From: an uncultured Alphaproteobacteria bacterium
GTDB taxonomy: Bacteria; Pseudomonadota; Alphaproteobacteria; Caulobacterales; Parvularculaceae
Direction: 5' to 3'
Assembly: GCA_902826095.1 (NCBI GenBank)
Contig: CADEDN010000013.1
Location: 23,605-87,604, forward strand
Length of the DNA stretch: 64,000 nucleotides
Positions 8,824-16,788 of this stretch are shown piece by piece. The position numbers and the translations under genes are program-made. Each line of letters starts with the position of its first letter. Position 1 is the stretch's first letter. The notes below the pieces were generated by a model, which worked only from the letters and a program-made list of their open reading frames with translations, did not search any database and was not told the origin of the DNA.

Positions 8824-9929
8824 GGGCGAAAACCGGCGGGTTCCGGCAAGGACGGCGAGGAAATGCAAAGCGCCTTGAACAGCTCCCCCATCTGGCTCGA
8901 CGACGAAATGCGGTGCGCGCCGGCGAAGAGATCCGCCGCTTCCGCCGCCGATTTTCCCGCGCTCAAGCGTTCAAGACGAATCACGAGGCCGAGCCGTTCC
9001 AAGAATTCGCCTTGACTGACCGGACCGAACGCGGCGGCGCCGGCCGCGAATGCGCGCGTGAAGAGCCGCTCAAAATTCACATGGGCTGTGATGTCGGCGC
9101 TGCCCGGCGCGTTTAAGACAGGCCAATGGGCGTGACGTCGAATTGACTGCAATGTGTCGCCATAGCCGGACTGCATATGGCCGTAATCGATGATGAGCGC
9201 GCGCCCGCTCCGTTCGATCAGCGCCCGCGCGATTTCATCGATCAATGCTTCGCCCGGTTCATTAACCTCGAAAATATCGCCAATGGCGGCGGCGTGCATT
9301 TCCGGAATATCGATCGTCGGCAATGGCGGCGTTTCTGCAAGCGTGAAGGCGAGCCCTTTCTCGTCGACGCCGACAAGGCGCTCGCGCCAGCCGGTTTCGA
9401 CACGCATGAATTGCCGGATCGGGAGACAGTCGAAGAATTCATTCGCCACAAGAAGCGTCGGCGCCGCCGGCACGTCGGCGAACCGGTCCGCCCATTCAGG
9501 CGCGATGCCGGCGTCGCGCAGGCGCCGCTGCTGTTCATGGCGAAGACGCCCGGATGTCTCGACCAGCCAAATCCGCGCCGCATCGAGGAATGCGGGACGC
9601 AGCCTTGCGGCGCGCAAGATGTCCTGCATCAGCGCGCCGCGGCCCGGGCCGAGTTCGACGAGGTTGAACGCCTTCGGCGCGCCGATGTCTTCCCAAGACT
9701 GCACAAGCCACAGGCCGATCAGCTCGCCGAAGATCTGGCTGATCTCCGGCGAGGTCGTGAAATCGCCTTTGGCGCCGATCGGCGTTTGCGATGTGTAATA
9801 GCCGTCATGCGGGTGAAAGAGGGCGTCAGCCATATAGTCGGCGATCGAAATCGGCCCTCGCGATTTGATGAGGGCGATCAGGCGTTCTTCGAGCGGCGTC
9901 GTTTCGCGCGGAGAGGCGCTTCCCGTCAT
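8820..9929 (-). CDS. MidA/NDUFAF7-type SAM-dependent methyltransferase
   Basis: This 369-residue protein belongs to the family of mitochondrial NDUFAF7 (MidA), an arginine methyltransferase that helps assemble respiratory complex I. Motif I is 'NLVELGPGRGALMQDIL' near residue 88, preceded by 'GDFTTSPEISQIFGELI', the family hallmark. 'LVANEFFDCLPIRQF' and 'IDYGHMQSGYGDTLQ' follow. It overlaps lgt upstream by 4 nt and pgeF downstream by 4 nt (GTGA), forming an lgt-midA-pgeF operon. That order is common in alphaproteobacteria. Its methylation target here is inferred from the family. Confidence 0.88.
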   Translation of the reverse strand: MTGSASPRETTPLEERLIALIKSRGPISIADYMADALFHPHDGYYTSQTPIGAKGDFTTSPEISQIFGELIGLWLVQSWEDIGAPKAFNLVELGPGRGALMQDILRAARLRPAFLDAARIWLVETSGRLRHEQQRRLRDAGIAPEWADRFADVPAAPTLLVANEFFDCLPIRQFMRVETGWRERLVGVDEKGLAFTLAETPPLPTIDIPEMHAAAIGDIFEVNEPGEALIDEIARALIERSGRALIIDYGHMQSGYGDTLQSIRRHAHWPVLNAPGSADITAHVNFERLFTRAFAAGAAAFGPVSQGEFLERLGLVIRLERLSAGKSAAEAADLFAGAHRISSSSQMGELFKALCISSPSLPEPAGFRP

Positions 9930-10822
9930 GACGCAGGGGCCGCCGATGTTTTGGGAGAGCGAAAAGAACGCCAGACGAGCCAGATTCCGAGCATCAGCAT
10001 CGGCAGCGACAGCATCATGCCCATGGTCAGGCCGACGGGGAAGTCCGGCAGGAAGGCGTCCGGCTCCCGGAAGTTCTCGACGAAAATGCGCGACAGCGCG
10101 TAGCCGGAAAGAAAGACGCCCATCGTCGCGCCCGGCCGCTTCAACAGGCCGAATTTCCGCGTCAGGACGAAGATGACCGCAAAGAGCGCGAGGCCTTCAA
10201 GGGCAGCTTCGTAAAGCTGGCTTGGATGGCGCGGCGCGCCGAGCGGGTCAGAGGGAAACACCATCGCCCATTTCCCGTCCCAGGGACGGCCATAGAGCTC
10301 CCCGTTGATGAAATTGGCGATCCGCACCAGGAAGATGCCGATCGGCGCGCCGCAGGCGAAGAGATCGCCCAGCGAAAGGGCGTTCACCTTGTGCCGATAC
10401 GCGTACCAGAGCCCGGCGATGGCGACGCCGATGAGACCGCCATGAAACGACATGCCGCCCTTCCAGAGCATCAGAGCGGGCGGGATCGGCAGCCAGCCGA
10501 TCAGCGTCTTGATGAGGCCCTCCGCCATGTTTGCGCCAAGCGGCTCCCACGCACCGACCAGTAGCGAGGGCTCGTAGAAAAAGAGGTATCCGAGACGCCC
10601 GCCGGCCATGACGCCGATCGCGACCCAGAAGATGACGTCGTCAAGCTGCGTCTTGTTGACCGGCGCGCCCGCTGGCGGCCACAGGGCGGGGCGCTTGATG
10701 AGCGAGAGCGCATACCACCAGCCAAGGCCGATGCCGAAAATGTAACCAAGCGAATACCACCGGATCGGCAGCGGCCCCAAATGGATCGCAATGGGGTCAA
10801 TCGCGGGGTAGGGAACGGTCAT
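9926..10822 (-). CDS. lgt: Prolipoprotein diacylglyceryl transferase
   Basis: Lgt attaches diacylglycerol to the lipobox cysteine of prolipoproteins at the inner membrane. The 298-residue integral membrane protein shows about seven hydrophobic segments, the family start 'IDPIAIHLGPLPIRWYSL', the 'MSFHGGLIG' segment with its catalytic-region His, and the Lgt signature 'RIANFINGELYGRPWD' around residues 167-182. It matters for this window because three downstream-encoded hydrolases have lipoprotein signals. First gene of the minus-strand operon; divergent from ubiK. Confidence 0.95.
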   Translation of the reverse strand: MTVPYPAIDPIAIHLGPLPIRWYSLGYIFGIGLGWWYALSLIKRPALWPPAGAPVNKTQLDDVIFWVAIGVMAGGRLGYLFFYEPSLLVGAWEPLGANMAEGLIKTLIGWLPIPPALMLWKGGMSFHGGLIGVAIAGLWYAYRHKVNALSLGDLFACGAPIGIFLVRIANFINGELYGRPWDGKWAMVFPSDPLGAPRHPSQLYEAALEGLALFAVIFVLTRKFGLLKRPGATMGVFLSGYALSRIFVENFREPDAFLPDFPVGLTMGMMLSLPMLMLGIWLVWRSFRSPKTSAAPAS

Positions 10823-10926
10823 TCTGCCTCTGCTCGCTCAGTCTATCGCGGCCTCTCTAGCGCGCTTTTTCGCCGCTGTCGCCTTGGCGCACGGCGGCGC
10901 ATAATAGAGCCAAACAGGAGCCGTTC
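10823..10926. promoter_or_regulatory. Divergent promoter region lgt / ubiK
   Basis: This 104-bp gap separates two divergent genes and must hold both promoters. A CAGGAG ribosome site precedes ubiK. No clear operator or riboswitch fold was recognised. Confidence 0.4.
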
Positions 10927-11181
10927 ATGCAGACGCAAAGCCCGCTTTTTGACGAGATCGCCAGGCTGATGGCGGACGCGGCGGGGGCGGTCGACGGCGT
11001 TCGCCGCGAAGCGCAGACAGTCGCGCGCAGCCAGCTGCAGCGCCTCATATCCGACATGGATCTCGTCGCCCGCGAGGAGTTTGAGGCGGTGCGGGACATG
11101 GCGATCAAGGCCCGCGCCGAAAATGAGCGGCTTGCCGCAAGAATCGCTGAACTTGAAGCGAAACTGGGCAAAACCAGTTAG
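10927..11181 (+). CDS. ubiK: UbiK (YqiC/BMFP) ubiquinone biosynthesis accessory factor
   Basis: The 84-residue protein matches the BMFP/UbiK family: an N-terminal amphipathic membrane-binding helix ('PLFDEIARLMADAAGA') and a C-terminal coiled coil ('ENERLAARIAELEAKLG'). In E. coli UbiK supports the Ubi metabolon for aerobic ubiquinone synthesis. Length and charge pattern are typical. The ATG has a good upstream AGGAG. It is transcribed away from lgt. Confidence 0.87.
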   Translation: MQTQSPLFDEIARLMADAAGAVDGVRREAQTVARSQLQRLISDMDLVAREEFEAVRDMAIKARAENERLAARIAELEAKLGKTS

Positions 11182-11259
11182 TTTTCCCCAGGAGCGAATC
11201 ATTGCGGCGGTTCCCGACTCGCCGCGCAAATGGCGCTGTCAGTCATCGTCGGGAGCCCC

Positions 11260-11763
11260 ATGTCGATTGAATTGCTGAAATCGCCGACGCGCGAGGCCGA
11301 TCCCCTCGAAGCGCTTGAACATGTCGCCGACGATCTCGCGCTCAACGTCGAACGGGTCGACGCCGACGAACTGCATCTTGCGATACCGGGGCTGTGGCGC
11401 GACGCGGGCTTCTGGTTCACCTGGCGTCCCGAACTCTCGACCTTGCAAATGGGCGCGCCGCTCGACCTCAAAGCCCCGAAGGGCCGCCTGAACGAGGTCG
11501 CCCGCCTTGTCGCGATGGTCAACGAACGCCTCTGGATCGGCCATTTCGATTTATGGTCCGATGACCATTCAATCGTTTTCCGCAATGCGGCGGTGCTGCC
11601 GGCGAGCGGCGCGCTTGACCGTGTTCAGGCCGAGTGTTTGATCAAGGGCGCCCGTGAAGCGATCGACCGGTTTTTGCCGGCGTTCAATTACCTGATCTGG
11701 GGCGGGAAGACGCCGGAGGAGGCGCTGGAAGCGTCGCTTTTTGAAACGGCGGGGAACGCCTGA
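11260..11763 (+). CDS. YbjN domain-containing protein
   Basis: The 167-residue protein resembles the YbjN/type III secretion chaperone-like fold family widespread next to proC in alphaproteobacteria. Characteristic segments are 'FWFTWRPELSTLQMGAPLDL' in mid-protein, 'ARLVAMVNERLWIGHFDLW', 'IVFRNAAVLP' and the end 'LIWGGKTPEEALEASLFETAG'. Function is not established; E. coli YbjN affects motility and stress phenotypes. ATG 11260 is preferred because GGGAG lies just upstream; an ATG at 11230 would add ten residues without a ribosome site. Confidence 0.8.
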   Translation: MSIELLKSPTREADPLEALEHVADDLALNVERVDADELHLAIPGLWRDAGFWFTWRPELSTLQMGAPLDLKAPKGRLNEVARLVAMVNERLWIGHFDLWSDDHSIVFRNAAVLPASGALDRVQAECLIKGAREAIDRFLPAFNYLIWGGKTPEEALEASLFETAGNA

Positions 11764-11821
11764 CGTTGATGCTTGAACGTCTGGGCGGATGGCGCGGGCG
11801 ATTTGCGCTATATTTGCATTC

Positions 11822-12625
11822 ATGACGCAGCAGATTTCGGTTGGATTGATCGGCGCCGGCTCGATGGGCGGCGCGTTGCTCGGCGGCTGGATCGAAAAGG
11901 GCGTCATTGATCGGCGCGCTTCGGCGGTCTTTGACCCGGCGCCGGGCGAGGCCGCGATCATGAGCGGCGTCAGGCTCAATCCGCCGGTAGAAGGACTCGC
12001 CGTCGACGCTGTGGTCGCGGCAATCAAGCCGCAATCGGCGGACGATGTCCTTCCAGCATTCGCTGCGATGGCGACAAGCGCGCTCCTCGTCTCGGTGATG
12101 GCCGGCTTCAGCGTTGCAAGCATTGCTGCGCTGCTCCCGCCATCAACGCGCATCATCCGCGCCATGCCGAATCTGCCCGCAGCAATCGGCGCCGGCGTCA
12201 CCGCGCTTTACGCGCCGCCGGGCCTTTCAAGCGGCGACCGCGCCTGCGCCGAGGCGCTGATGCGCGCGGTCGGCGATGTCGTTTGGGTCGGCGCCGAACA
12301 TGAGATCGACATCGTCACGGCGGTCTCTGGAAGCGGCCCCGCCTATTTCTTCCTTCTCGCCGAAGCGCTGGCGGAAGCGGCGCGCGCGGCCGGACTTGAC
12401 GACGCATCGTCGAAGACGCTCGCGCGCGCGACGCTTGCCGGCGCCGGCGCCTTTGTGAAGAGCGACGCTCGCCCGCTTGCAGACCTCCGGCGCGCCGTGA
12501 CGTCGCCGGGCGGCACAACCGCGGCGGCTCTCAACATTCTCGACGGGGACTCAAAAGCGCTCCGCAGTCTGATCAATGCGGCGGTCGAGGCGGCGCGAAT
12601 GCGGGCCAAGGCGCTGACGCATTGA
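11822..12625 (+). CDS. proC: Pyrroline-5-carboxylate reductase
   Basis: ProC reduces pyrroline-5-carboxylate to proline with NAD(P)H. The 267-residue protein has the Rossmann 'LIGAGSMGGALLGGW' at residue 9, 'VAAIKPQ', 'RIIRAMPNLPAAIGAGVTALY', the C-terminal signature 'VTAVSGSGPAYFFLLAEAL' and 'LRRAVTSPGGTTAAAL'. These cover substrate and dimer contacts. ATG at 11822 gives the normal N-terminus; an earlier in-frame ATG (11789) would overlap nothing but adds a non-family leader. It follows the YbjN gene after 58 nt, a frequent pairing. Confidence 0.95.
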   Translation: MTQQISVGLIGAGSMGGALLGGWIEKGVIDRRASAVFDPAPGEAAIMSGVRLNPPVEGLAVDAVVAAIKPQSADDVLPAFAAMATSALLVSVMAGFSVASIAALLPPSTRIIRAMPNLPAAIGAGVTALYAPPGLSSGDRACAEALMRAVGDVVWVGAEHEIDIVTAVSGSGPAYFFLLAEALAEAARAAGLDDASSKTLARATLAGAGAFVKSDARPLADLRRAVTSPGGTTAAALNILDGDSKALRSLINAAVEAARMRAKALTH

Positions 12626-13324
12626 AGGCGCCGGCAGTTCGGCCGCGCGTCCGCCCGATCGTTTGAGCGGTCGGACGTCGGGCCAGGCCGTCAGCCGAGG
12701 CGCAGGCGAGGACTTCATTCAGCCGCGCGATCAGTTGACGGTGATCATTGCGACAGGCGACCAGCGTGTGAACGTCCCGCCGGCCAAATTGCGCATCCGA
12801 GCCTGAAACTGATAGACGCCGACGCCGGCGTTCGGCGTAAACGGCGCCGACTTTGTCAGAACGCCGGTTTGCGAAGCCATTGGCGTAATCGACGGTCGGT
12901 TGCCGCCGCAAGCATGTCGTTCGCCGATACGAGCGCGCATTCGACAGGAAAATTTCAGGACGCCATATTGCCGTTGGCGCCCTTGGGCTGGCGGATGACG
13001 CGCGCCGTCGATGGTCCATGGGCGCGCGGATCGAGCGCGCGCGGCGACGGCGCCCATCCATTCGGCGAGATGGGCCTCGATGTGACGGTTGCGTCCTATG
13101 ACGCCGCCTGTCTCGAAAGGGTCGGTTACGAGCGGCGAATGCGTTCCGAAATCTTCAGTGTTCGCTTTCTGAAAGCTCCGCCGCGGTCGATCAAGCCGAG
13201 CATTGAGAGGCGGCATTGGGTCGCGGGCGAACGCATGTTTCTGCTTCTGAAACGCTTGCGGCGCAAGGTTGATCGGCGATGCCTGGTGCGAGCATTCGCG
13301 CGGTAATGCGGCTTGGCGTCTGTT
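12626..13324. other. Gene-poor spacer with a possible fibronectin-like fragment
   Basis: About 700 bp hold no convincing gene. Open frames on both strands lack recognisable domains and have no ribosome site. The only protein-like stretch is on the minus strand (12731 to about 12890), ending 'YQFQARMRNLAGG' then 'WSPVAMITVN' and a stop. It resembles the last strands of a fibronectin type III-like repeat and may be the relic of a larger surface protein. Confidence 0.35.
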
Positions 13325-15403
13325 TTATTTTGCCGGCAATTCTTGGCAGCTTGCAGAGCCTCTCGTCGGGGGCGAAGCGTCCTTTGTCTGCAGAAAGACG
13401 GCGCTCCATAGCTGCGCCGCGTTCGATTCCGCTTCGTGGCTGTCGCTCTCGCCGAATGGCGCGCGCGCGAAGATTCCATTCGTCAATGTCCAGGTCCACA
13501 GTTCGGCTGAGCGATAATGCTTGCCGCGCTCGATCGCCGCCCCAAGCGCGCAACGCGCGGCTGAAAGGAGTTGGCGCGTCGACGGCGCCAGATCCGGGCG
13601 GCTGAGCTGACGGCCAAGCCCTGCGGCCATCAGCGCCTGTTGCCAAGACCAGACGACCGCGCCGTGATACTGATCGCGCCCGAACTCCGCAGCGACGTCG
13701 TCCGGCGCGTGCGCGCCGTTGGCGACCAGCATGCCCGCCGGCGTCATCAATCCAGCAGGATATGGCTGCAAGACCAGACGCGCCGCTTCCTCCAGGCGTT
13801 CCGTCGGGGGCGTCCCGAAGAATAGGTCGAAGCCGACATCCGAGTGCATGACGGCGATCGGCGCACCGGACTTGTCGAGCGCAAGCGCTGAAAAAGCGAC
13901 AGATCGGTCTTGCAAAAACACAGCGGAGGTTGACGGGAATCCTTCCCGACGCGAGACCTTGTCGAGATGGCGACGCGCCGACTCCGCCTCAATTGTCACT
14001 TTGAAATGCGTCGCGGCGCCGGACCAACGTTCATGGAGCCGTCGGGCCTCGCGCGATAATTGCGCGGTTTCCTCATTTTCTCCCAGCAACCCGCTTTCAC
14101 AAAGACGCGCCGCTGCCCGAAGCGCGGCGGGAACGAGCGCGACATTGACGTCATAGGGGTAAACGCCGCCGCCGAGCCCAAAATCGCTGTCGCGCCAATT
14201 TCCAACAGGCGGGCTGTCCTGACGAACGCGAATGAGCTGCGACCAATGCGGCGCCTCGCCATAAGGCCGCGCCGCGCCGATGACGAATCTGGCATTGCGC
14301 AGCGCGAGTTCGCGAAAATCGGCGCCGTCCGCCCGGCGACGCGCGAGGAACGGTCGCGCGCGGCCGGCGGCGCCGGGCGCATCTAGCAGATGCTGCGCAA
14401 GGATCGGCGCCAGCAGGAAGTCGTCATCGATCATCTTGTAGTCGAGGATCGGCGCGTCGATGGCCGGCTCGCCATTCTCAATGCGACGCAGCAGGGCATA
14501 TTCCCCGATGTCTTCCTCATGCGCGACTTCGCCGGTCTCCGACAGGCGTTCGAGAACGGACGCAAGACCGGCGCCGATCGCGCGCGGCTGCAGAGAATCG
14601 CCGAGCAACGCGAGCGACATCAGCGTATCGCGGCCGAAATAAGTGTCGTATTGCCACGACCCCGCGAGGAACTTTTCTTCGTAGGCCAGAAATGTCAGGA
14701 CATTGCGAAGTCGATCGTCCGCCGCCGCCGAGCCTGAAAGCAGCGCCCGCTCGGGAATTCCGACGAGAGGCGCGTCGCCGCTGAGAGCGGTGATGCGCAA
14801 TTCCAGTCCCGCCTCGCCATTCGATGCGATATCGATCAGCCCGTCGGTCGGAGACGTCGCGACACGTCCGTTAATCGCGTCGACCGAGAGGAAATAGCCG
14901 GCGGCGCCGTCAAGCCGACGTCGCTCCCAGGTGATTTCGTTCTCCCTGACCGTCGCTGGCGTTTCGACGCTTGGCGGAATCCGCCCGACATATTTGTAGT
15001 CGCGCAGGACACGGATATTGCCGAGGATCGCCCTGCGGATGCGGAGCGATCGCGCATTGATCACGGTCTTGAAGGAGACGCCGTATCGCTTCGAGCCGTC
15101 ATCGAGTGTTCGGACGACCGGACGCACGTCCTGGACAGGCGCCCACTCGGCTTTCCCCGCATCTTTCTCAAACCAAAGCCCGACGCCGCTATTGCCGGCT
15201 GGAAACGCGATAATGAGCCGAGGCGCATCGCCTGATTTCAGGACGACATGAGCGGCGACCGGGCCGTCGCGCAAAAATTCATTGCGGACCGCGCCGTCCT
15301 CAATCGAGAAATGCAATTCCGGACGCGCCTCATCATGCGCGCATCCCGGAAGCGTTACGCATGCAAGGACCGCCGCGCCCATTGTCCGCAAGGGAGTCCT
15401 CAT
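13325..15403 (-). CDS. Lipoprotein (alpha/alpha)6-type glycoside hydrolase, debranching-enzyme-like
   Basis: The 692-residue protein begins with a lipoprotein signal, lipobox 'TLPGC' (Cys near residue 21), so it should be lipid-anchored. An N-terminal beta-rich part is followed from about residue 230 by a helical catalytic region with 'GSWQYDTYFGRDTLMSLALL', reminiscent of the 'FGRD' block of amylo-1,6-glucosidase/GDE_C and related (alpha/alpha)6 hydrolases. Later segments include 'LGGGVYPYDVNVALVP', 'YHGAVVWSWQQALMAAGL' and 'SAELWTWTL'. Its ATGA overlaps the MFS permease stop, so the two are one operon. The context suggests trimming or debranching of alpha-glucans, but the exact family and bond specificity are not assigned. 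The end at 13325 is a TAA. Confidence 0.68.
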   Translation of the reverse strand: MRTPLRTMGAAVLACVTLPGCAHDEARPELHFSIEDGAVRNEFLRDGPVAAHVVLKSGDAPRLIIAFPAGNSGVGLWFEKDAGKAEWAPVQDVRPVVRTLDDGSKRYGVSFKTVINARSLRIRRAILGNIRVLRDYKYVGRIPPSVETPATVRENEITWERRRLDGAAGYFLSVDAINGRVATSPTDGLIDIASNGEAGLELRITALSGDAPLVGIPERALLSGSAAADDRLRNVLTFLAYEEKFLAGSWQYDTYFGRDTLMSLALLGDSLQPRAIGAGLASVLERLSETGEVAHEEDIGEYALLRRIENGEPAIDAPILDYKMIDDDFLLAPILAQHLLDAPGAAGRARPFLARRRADGADFRELALRNARFVIGAARPYGEAPHWSQLIRVRQDSPPVGNWRDSDFGLGGGVYPYDVNVALVPAALRAAARLCESGLLGENEETAQLSREARRLHERWSGAATHFKVTIEAESARRHLDKVSRREGFPSTSAVFLQDRSVAFSALALDKSGAPIAVMHSDVGFDLFFGTPPTERLEEAARLVLQPYPAGLMTPAGMLVANGAHAPDDVAAEFGRDQYHGAVVWSWQQALMAAGLGRQLSRPDLAPSTRQLLSAARCALGAAIERGKHYRSAELWTWTLTNGIFARAPFGESDSHEAESNAAQLWSAVFLQTKDASPPTRGSASCQELPAK

Positions 15404-16647
15404 GTCGGCAGCGCCGCCGGACCGGCGCGCATTTTGGTGTGTCGTCTTAGAAACCAGAGCGTCGCCAGGAGAACGGCCATCGGCGCAAGCGACAAGAAGA
15501 AGGCCGCCTCGCCGCCGAAGCGGGCGAATGTCTGGCCGGTGATGAATGATCCGGTGGTGCCGCCAAGCGCTGAAAATACGACGATGAGGCCGGCCATGGC
15601 GGCGTGGCGCTCGCGCGGGAGCGAACTCAAGATCACCGAATTGATCGCCGGATAAATCGGCGCGAGGAAAAGACCGATCATCGGCAAGATGAAGGCCGCT
15701 AGCGGCGCCGTCGTCCAGGAAAGATCCGCGCGCGGCTCCAAACCGCGCGTCGCGGGGAGCGTCAAAATAATGAGCGCGCCCATCGAGATGACGCAAACAT
15801 TGAGAAGCGCGTACCAGTTCATTCGCCGCAAGATCACGCCCGCGCCGATGCGGCCGGCGGCCAGCGCCGCCGCGAATATGCTTGTCGCTTGAACGCTCAT
15901 CGCCTGCGGCAGATGCAAGACTTCGTTGTTGAACGTCGGCAGCCAGGTGCCGATTCCCTGTTCGATCAACACATACAAGAACGCGGAAATGAGGAAGACG
16001 ATGACGGCCGGCCGCCAAAGCAACGCCAGCATCGCGCCGAAATCCCGGCCGTATCGCGCATCGCCGTCCTTTCGCGGCGCCGGCGGAAACTTCGTCGCCG
16101 CCAGGAGCGCGACGTTCATTGCGGCGAGCGCGGCGAGCAGCCAGTAGACGCGCGTCCAGCCCAGCGAAGACGGATCTGAAGGATCGATAAAGGCGGCGAA
16201 CAGCCAGTATCCCGCAAGGACTCCGACCATGAAGAAGCCTTCGATGAAATTCAGCAGGCTTGCATGGCTGTCGCTGTCGTCCGTTAGCAGTCCGATCGTT
16301 GAATAAACGGATATCTTCACGAGCGCGAAGCTCGCGCCGAAGGTGAAGAATAGCAGTTTCGCCGTCGTAAACGAGGGCGCGAGCGGCATTGCAAGACAGG
16401 CGAGTCCGACCGCCGCGAACCCCATCAACATCGCCCGCCGATAGCCGATCCGTGCAAGGAAAGATGCGACAAGGAAGGAAACGGCCGCAATCGGCAAATC
16501 CTTGAACGCCTCCAGAATGCTCGCGCTTTCCTTTGTCGCGCCGAACGTGGCGATGGACTGGAGGATGACGGCGCCGACGCTGTTGAGGAGTATTGCAAAC
16601 AGGAAATAGGCAGAGAAAAGACACAACCGCACCAGCATCGGATTCAT
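15400..16647 (-). CDS. MFS transporter, probable sugar permease
   Basis: This 415-residue inner-membrane protein has about 12 hydrophobic segments and the layout of the major facilitator superfamily. The cytoplasmic loop between helices 2 and 3 reads 'ARIGYRRAMLMG', a variant of the family G-x-x-x-D/R-x-G-R motif. A charged central loop ('ATKFPPAPRKDGDAR') divides the halves. ATG 16647 has a strong GGGAGGG ribosome site. A longer upstream start is possible but adds a Pro/Ala leader. It sits between a glucan hydrolase and, divergently, an alpha-glucosidase/LacI pair. It probably imports a maltooligosaccharide or glucose product across the inner membrane; the substrate is inferred from context. 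Confidence 0.83.
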   Translation of the reverse strand: MNPMLVRLCLFSAYFLFAILLNSVGAVILQSIATFGATKESASILEAFKDLPIAAVSFLVASFLARIGYRRAMLMGFAAVGLACLAMPLAPSFTTAKLLFFTFGASFALVKISVYSTIGLLTDDSDSHASLLNFIEGFFMVGVLAGYWLFAAFIDPSDPSSLGWTRVYWLLAALAAMNVALLAATKFPPAPRKDGDARYGRDFGAMLALLWRPAVIVFLISAFLYVLIEQGIGTWLPTFNNEVLHLPQAMSVQATSIFAAALAAGRIGAGVILRRMNWYALLNVCVISMGALIILTLPATRGLEPRADLSWTTAPLAAFILPMIGLFLAPIYPAINSVILSSLPRERHAAMAGLIVVFSALGGTTGSFITGQTFARFGGEAAFFLSLAPMAVLLATLWFLRRHTKMRAGPAALPT

Positions 16648-16712
16648 GGGCGTCCCTCCCTCGGCCGGCCGCAGGGCAGCCGGCGGCGGCGCGGCCGCGA
16701 TTATCGGGAATG

Positions 16713-16724
16713 GCAACCGATTGC
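16713..16724. promoter_or_regulatory. Candidate LacI-type operator GCAA-CCGA-TTGC in the MFS/GH13 divergent region
   Basis: The 141-bp gap between the divergent MFS and GH13 genes contains the palindrome GCAACCGATTGC with a central CG, a shape typical of LacI-family operators. GCGCAA follows directly. A similar GCAA-N4-TTGC site lies upstream of the nearby TonB receptor (19495-19506). The likely binder is the LacI protein at 18372. Confidence 0.5.
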
Positions 16725-16788
16725 GCAAGCCGAATCAATCTGTTGTAATGCGGCTCTGAACGAAGTGAATGGACGACGGGGAATCGGC

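Noticed and set aside
12869..13306. A plus-strand open frame of 145 codons after proC
   Set aside because: No ribosome site, no family likeness and Arg/Ala-rich shadow-like composition.
13325..16738. A single 1137-codon open frame on the minus strand spanning the MFS gene and the lipoprotein hydrolase
   Set aside because: Its first 445 codons are the wrong frame of the MFS gene; the real protein starts at ATG 15403 with a lipoprotein signal and an ATGA overlap.
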